This document shows positions 6,132 to 6,157 of a DNA stretch of 6,157 nt, piece by piece. The first letter of the stretch is position 1, and every line of letters begins with the position of its first letter. Position numbers and translations under genes: made by a program. The DNA comes from an uncultured Kangiella sp. (GTDB lineage Bacteria; Pseudomonadota; Gammaproteobacteria; Enterobacterales; DSM-103792), in NCBI GenBank assembly GCA_946481205.1, contig CAMLNB010000211.1, forward strand, positions 1 through 6,157. Direction: 5' to 3'. Below the pieces are notes generated by a model. That model saw only the letters and a program-made list of their open reading frames with translations. It did no database searches and had not been told where the DNA came from.

Positions 6132-6155
6132 CGACAGTAGGACGGTAGTCTGTCG
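6132..6155. repeat. Short inverted repeat upstream of the OMP promoter
   Basis: CGACAG at 6132-6137 is the reverse complement of CTGTCG at 6150-6155, with a 12-base centre. Its location just upstream of the candidate -35 box could suit a regulator site, but 6-bp arms are short and chance is a fair explanation. It could also belong to a feature outside the window. Confidence 0.3.
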
Positions 6156-6157
6156 AT

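Overview
The window looks like a piece of a gammaproteobacterial chromosome. This rests on the gene order gpmI, envC-like, ctpA, yibQ-like, which is familiar from gammaproteobacteria such as Pseudomonas (E. coli has gpmM-envC-yibQ without ctpA), and on a DUF2884/YggN-type gene. Coding DNA over most of the window is clearly GC-rich (about 57-77% in two 60-base lines counted by hand), and the last gene is nearer 50%. I cannot name a species.

Layout: bases 1-567 are the 3' end of gpmI (glycolytic phosphoglycerate mutase), cut by the window edge. It is followed within a few bases by an envC-like murein hydrolase activator (572-1747). A 108-base gap holding a perfect 12-bp hairpin leads to ctpA (1856-3187), a periplasmic carboxyl-terminal processing protease. 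ctpA overlaps a yibQ-like divergent polysaccharide deacetylase family gene (3184-4026) by 4 bases. After a 106-base gap comes a secreted DUF2884/YggN-type protein of unknown function (4133-4882). A 153-base gap then leads to ohr, an organic hydroperoxide reductase (5036-5461). A long bidirectional terminator (5506-5548) separates ohr from a convergent minus-strand gene for a small outer-membrane beta-barrel protein (5552-6046). That gene has a recognisable promoter and a ribosome binding site that can fold into a hairpin.

How the genes fit together: envC, ctpA and yibQ all encode exported proteins and form a cell-envelope cluster. EnvC-type proteins switch on amidases that split septal peptidoglycan. 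CtpA-type proteases control the level of peptidoglycan-cutting enzymes in Pseudomonas. YibQ-type proteins resemble carbohydrate deacetylases. The link to gpmI is positional and probably means shared transcription. The three genes further right (yggN-like, ohr, OMP) have no evident functional tie to the cluster.

I found no sign of a mobile element, CRISPR array, tRNA, rRNA or previously undescribed multi-gene system. The points most worth a second look are the envC-ctpA hairpin, the uncharacterised small OMP with its structured leader, and the function of the YggN-like protein.
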